From Planctomycetia bacterium (GTDB taxonomy: Bacteria > Planctomycetota > Planctomycetia > Pirellulales > UBA1268): 6,292 nucleotides of DNA. Position numbers and translations under genes: made by a program. The stretch spans positions 1 to 6,292 of the forward strand of contig RGVT01000167.1 in assembly GCA_010027105.1 (NCBI GenBank), in the 5' to 3' direction. Below the pieces are notes generated by a model. The model made no database searches. It was not told the origin of the DNA and was given only the letters and a program-made list of their open reading frames with translations. Positions 4,747-6,292 of this stretch are shown in pieces. Position 1 is the first letter of the stretch; every line of letters starts with the position of its first letter.

Positions 4747-6066
4747 ATGGGACGGCGAGCACGCGGCGATCTGCCGCAGAAGCGGCGGCATAAGCGTTCG
4801 AATACGGCCAGAGTCCGTGTTGACGGACGCGAGATTCACTTGGGGCGTTGGGGGTCTCGCGAGGCCGACGCAAAATACCTCGAAGTGATTCGGGGGCTGG
4901 TTCTTCGAGACGACCTGGATTTCGGCCGAGAGAATTGGCCGTTGCCTGAGCAATCGGACGAAGAGTCTGATCTGGCAGATCATCCTCCCGTGCCGGAAGC
5001 GACTCGTCGGGGCACTCGAGGGTCCCTACCAACCGCTTCAACGCCCATCTCGGTCGCACACGTCTGTGCCGCGTTCTTGGCTGACGCTGAGAAGAGCTAC
5101 GTCAAGCCCGACGGAAAGCTCTCGAGCACGATCGGAAACTACAAGATGGGGCTGAGGGCTCTAGAGCCATATTATGACCTGCCTGCTGCTGAGTTCGGTC
5201 CCCGACTCCTGCGGCGACTCAGGGATGGTCTCGTTGAGCAGGAGGGACGACGGAAGGGGCCCGACGGCAAACGCCTCCGCAAGTTCCGGACGACGATCAA
5301 TCGGACCGTGAAGGCGATCTGGTGGATCTTTAAGTGGGCGGTCAGTATGGAAATGGTTCCGCCAGACACGTACCACGCGCTCAAGACGCTCGAGCCATTG
5401 AAGAAGGGGAAGACTCGGGCCCCTGAACTTCCGCCGGTCACGGACGTTCCCGACGGGATCATTCAGCAAACGGTTGCCCACCTGCCGGAAGTGGTCGCAG
5501 ATATGGTGCAAGTACAGCGGCTCACCGGTTGTCGCCCGTCCGAGCTGTGCTCCATGAGGCCCTGCGATATCGACCAATCGGGAGAAGTTTGGAGTTACTG
5601 CCCGGAGCAGCACAAAAACGAATGGCGCGGCGATAGGCGTTACGTGGCCATTGGCCCAAAAGCGCAGTCCATCCTCAGAAAGTACCTTGTACGTCCCGCG
5701 ACCCGTCCCTGCTTCGTGCCAGCTGAAAGCGAGGCGAGTCGCAATGCGAGCCGTCGGCGGCAGCGACAGTCACCGATGACCCCGAGCCATCGCGCTCGTC
5801 GGCAGCAGAGCAGAAGAAAGCTCGATCCCAACAAGCCCTACACCGACGACACTTACAGGCGAGCAGTCCACCGCGCGTGTCGGAAGGCAGGTGTGGCAAA
5901 GTGGAGCCCCAATCAGTTGCGCCATGCTGCCGCAGAGGAGGCCCGAGCTCATTTCGGGCTCGATGGCGCTCAAGCCAGGCTTGGCCATAAGCATGCGAAA
6001 GTGACGGAGGTCTACGCGAACCGCCAGCAGGGGAGGGCCGACGAAGTCGCGAAGATTTTGGGATAG
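4747..6066 (+). CDS. Tyrosine recombinase / site-specific integrase
   Basis: The protein catalyses integration and probably excision of the element by a 3'-phosphotyrosyl intermediate. The 439 residues show an N-terminal arm-type DNA-binding region (about 13-55; basic KRRHKRSNTARVRV, then HLGRWGS..ADAKYLEVI), an acidic linker (65-85), a SAM-like core-binding domain (about 101-215) and the catalytic domain (about 235-439). Catalytic residues are Arg263 (GCRPSE), Lys290 (QHKNEW), Arg392 (SPNQLRH), His414 (LGHKH) and the nucleophile Tyr423 (TEVYAN). The first His of the box II HxxR motif is replaced by Asn389. An arginine-rich stretch (about 330-358) lies between the Lys and box II. The start at 4747 has GAGAGG 7 bases upstream. 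Codon use is less GC-biased than in the upstream genes. It reads away from tRNA-Pro, which is its probable target. Confidence 0.92.
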   Translation: MGRRARGDLPQKRRHKRSNTARVRVDGREIHLGRWGSREADAKYLEVIRGLVLRDDLDFGRENWPLPEQSDEESDLADHPPVPEATRRGTRGSLPTASTPISVAHVCAAFLADAEKSYVKPDGKLSSTIGNYKMGLRALEPYYDLPAAEFGPRLLRRLRDGLVEQEGRRKGPDGKRLRKFRTTINRTVKAIWWIFKWAVSMEMVPPDTYHALKTLEPLKKGKTRAPELPPVTDVPDGIIQQTVAHLPEVVADMVQVQRLTGCRPSELCSMRPCDIDQSGEVWSYCPEQHKNEWRGDRRYVAIGPKAQSILRKYLVRPATRPCFVPAESEASRNASRRRQRQSPMTPSHRARRQQSRRKLDPNKPYTDDTYRRAVHRACRKAGVAKWSPNQLRHAAAEEARAHFGLDGAQARLGHKHAKVTEVYANRQQGRADEVAKILG

Positions 6067-6070
6067 TCGA

Positions 6071-6087
6071 ACGGCCTCGCCGTCTTT
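6071..6087 (+). terminator. Weak terminator-like hairpin after the integrase
   Basis: ACGGC (6071-6075), loop CTC and GCCGT (6079-6083) form a 5-bp stem followed by CTTT, five bases after the TAG stop. The stem and T run are short, so termination is only possible, not certain. Confidence 0.3.
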
Positions 6088-6091
6088 CGGT

Positions 6092-6211
6092 ATGGACGCT
6101 ACTGCTTCGAAAGAATCGCGGGATAGCCAGCCGCATGTGCAGCAATGGCGCGACGGACCGTGCCGCAATTCAAAGCCGCGAAGAGAAACGCAGTTGACCT
6201 GCCCCCCTTAA
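6092..6211 (+). CDS. Doubtful 39-codon ORF between integrase and IS-like end
   Basis: ATG at 6092 opens a frame of 39 residues (MDATASKESRDSQPHVQQWR...) ending at a TAA at 6209-6211, inside the proposed IS end. No ribosome site precedes it and I recognise no family. If the IS inserted at about 6194, this could be the 5' remnant of a longer gene. It competes with a second open frame starting at 6145, and at most one is likely real. Confidence 0.15.
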   Translation: MDATASKESRDSQPHVQQWRDGPCRNSKPRRETQLTCPP

Positions 6212-6292
6212 ACGTCGCCACTTTCAGAGAGAGAATCTCTGGTGGCACAAACCAAGGGAGGTCAAGAGATGCCACGAGGGAAGAAGTTCACT
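6145..6292 (+). CDS. Doubtful ORF open to the window end, possibly a gene interrupted by the IS-like element
   Basis: ATG at 6145 starts a frame that stays open to the right edge (49 complete codons; begins MARRTVPQFKAAKRNAVDLP). The first 16 residues are basic and look protein-like, but from about 6195 the frame runs through what I read as IS sequence out of frame with orfA. It may be the remnant of a small gene cut by the insertion, or chance. No Shine-Dalgarno site is seen. Confidence 0.2.
   Translation, partial: MARRTVPQFKAAKRNAVDLPPLNVATFRERISGGTNQGRSRDATREEVH
6217..6246 (+). other. Leader hairpin upstream of the IS orfA
   Basis: GCCAC (6217-6221) pairs with GTGGC (6242-6246) and CAGAGA (6225-6230) with TCTCTG (6236-6241), with a TTT bulge on the left side and a GAGAA loop. 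That is 11 bp in total. It ends ten bases before the ribosome site of the orfA-like gene. Confidence 0.5.
6269..6292 (+). CDS. Start of an IS3-family OrfA-like transposase gene (first eight codons)
   Basis: The frame reads MPRGKKFT and runs off the window. GGGAGG (6256-6261) lies 7 bases before the ATG, a strong ribosome site. IS3-family OrfA is a small helix-turn-helix protein produced with, or fused by frameshift to, the DDE transposase OrfB. The reading is based on eight residues and the IS-like sequence upstream, so it is tentative. Confidence 0.45.

Larger units (their letters stand above)
4611..6292 (+). mobile_element. Left end of a putative tRNA-Pro-integrated element (island, prophage or ICE), truncated by the window
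   Basis: Three signs agree: a tRNA gene as boundary, a tyrosine recombinase gene as first gene reading inward, and a clear fall in GC content and third-position G/C bias right after the tRNA. A further IS-like end appears inside it at about 6195. Cargo genes and the right-hand attachment site are not visible, so the type of element cannot be told. Confidence 0.55.
6195..6292 (+). mobile_element. Left end of an IS3-like insertion sequence (truncated by the window)
   Basis: TGACCTGCCCCCCTTAA starts at 6195. A 5'-TG end with a C-rich stretch is typical of IS3-family terminal repeats. About 75 bases further in, a well-placed ribosome site precedes MPRGKKFT, which resembles the first residues of IS3-family OrfA proteins (MPRxxFT/S). 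The opposite end, the DDE domain and target duplication are outside the window, so the family call rests on these two short similarities. Confidence 0.5.

Noticed and set aside
3170..4747. Plus-strand ORF of 525 codons opposite pyrF
   Set aside because: Shadow of pyrF running through the intergenic region and the tRNA gene; no domain recognisable.
4524..4793. Plus-strand ORF containing GGQEVAGSSPVAPT
   Set aside because: This is another typical false peptide from reading through a tRNA gene.
4601..5059. Minus-strand ORF ending in ...VGATGLEPATS
   Set aside because: That ending is a familiar false peptide produced by translating the antisense strand of a tRNA gene; it overlaps tRNA-Pro and the integrase.
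5770..6168. Minus-strand ORFs opposite the integrase end
   Set aside because: They lack ribosome sites and recognisable motifs and lie antisense to the catalytic domain.

Overview
The window looks like chromosomal DNA from a GC-rich bacterium, most likely a planctomycete of the Pirellula/Lacipirellula type. That placement is an inference. It rests on the strong G/C bias at third codon positions, the scarcity of Shine-Dalgarno sites at several core genes, a tRNA without an encoded CCA, and an integrase with an 'xPNQLRH' box II that I associate with planctomycetes. No taxonomic marker gene is present.

Positions 1-4560 are core-like and very GC-rich. A partial ftsH gene (membrane AAA+ protease, N-terminus only) runs leftward off the window. 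Divergent from it, ndk (nucleoside diphosphate kinase) is followed after 10 bp by a 546-residue manganese-type family II inorganic pyrophosphatase carrying an internal CBS-DRTGG-CBS regulatory insert. The two probably form an operon for nucleotide and pyrophosphate balance. A convergent pyrF gene (orotidine 5'-phosphate decarboxylase) lies on the minus strand. The space between the pyrophosphatase and pyrF is filled by a terminator-like hairpin and about 2.5 copies of a 77-bp tandem repeat rich in palindromes. Divergent from pyrF is a small gene for a two-helix membrane protein of unknown function.

At 4561-4635 there is a complete tRNA-Pro(GGG) gene with a plausible promoter and an unusual hairpin just upstream. 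Directly after the tRNA the base composition falls and a tyrosine recombinase gene begins, reading away from the tRNA. This is the classic layout of an integrative element (prophage, genomic island or ICE) inserted in a tRNA 3' end. Between the tRNA and the integrase is a cluster of four ATCGGG half-sites that can fold into a strong hairpin overlapping the leader.

After the integrase come a weak terminator-like hairpin, one or two doubtful short ORFs, and, from about 6195, what looks like the left end of an IS3-like insertion sequence: a TGACCTGCCCCC-type end, a leader hairpin, a good ribosome binding site and the first eight codons of an orfA-like gene. The window ends there, so the element's cargo and its far attachment site are not visible.

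The strongest candidates for something undescribed are the 77-bp palindromic repeat array between the convergent genes, the half-site cluster in front of the integrase, and the hairpin preceding the tRNA. I do not see a clearly new multi-gene system.
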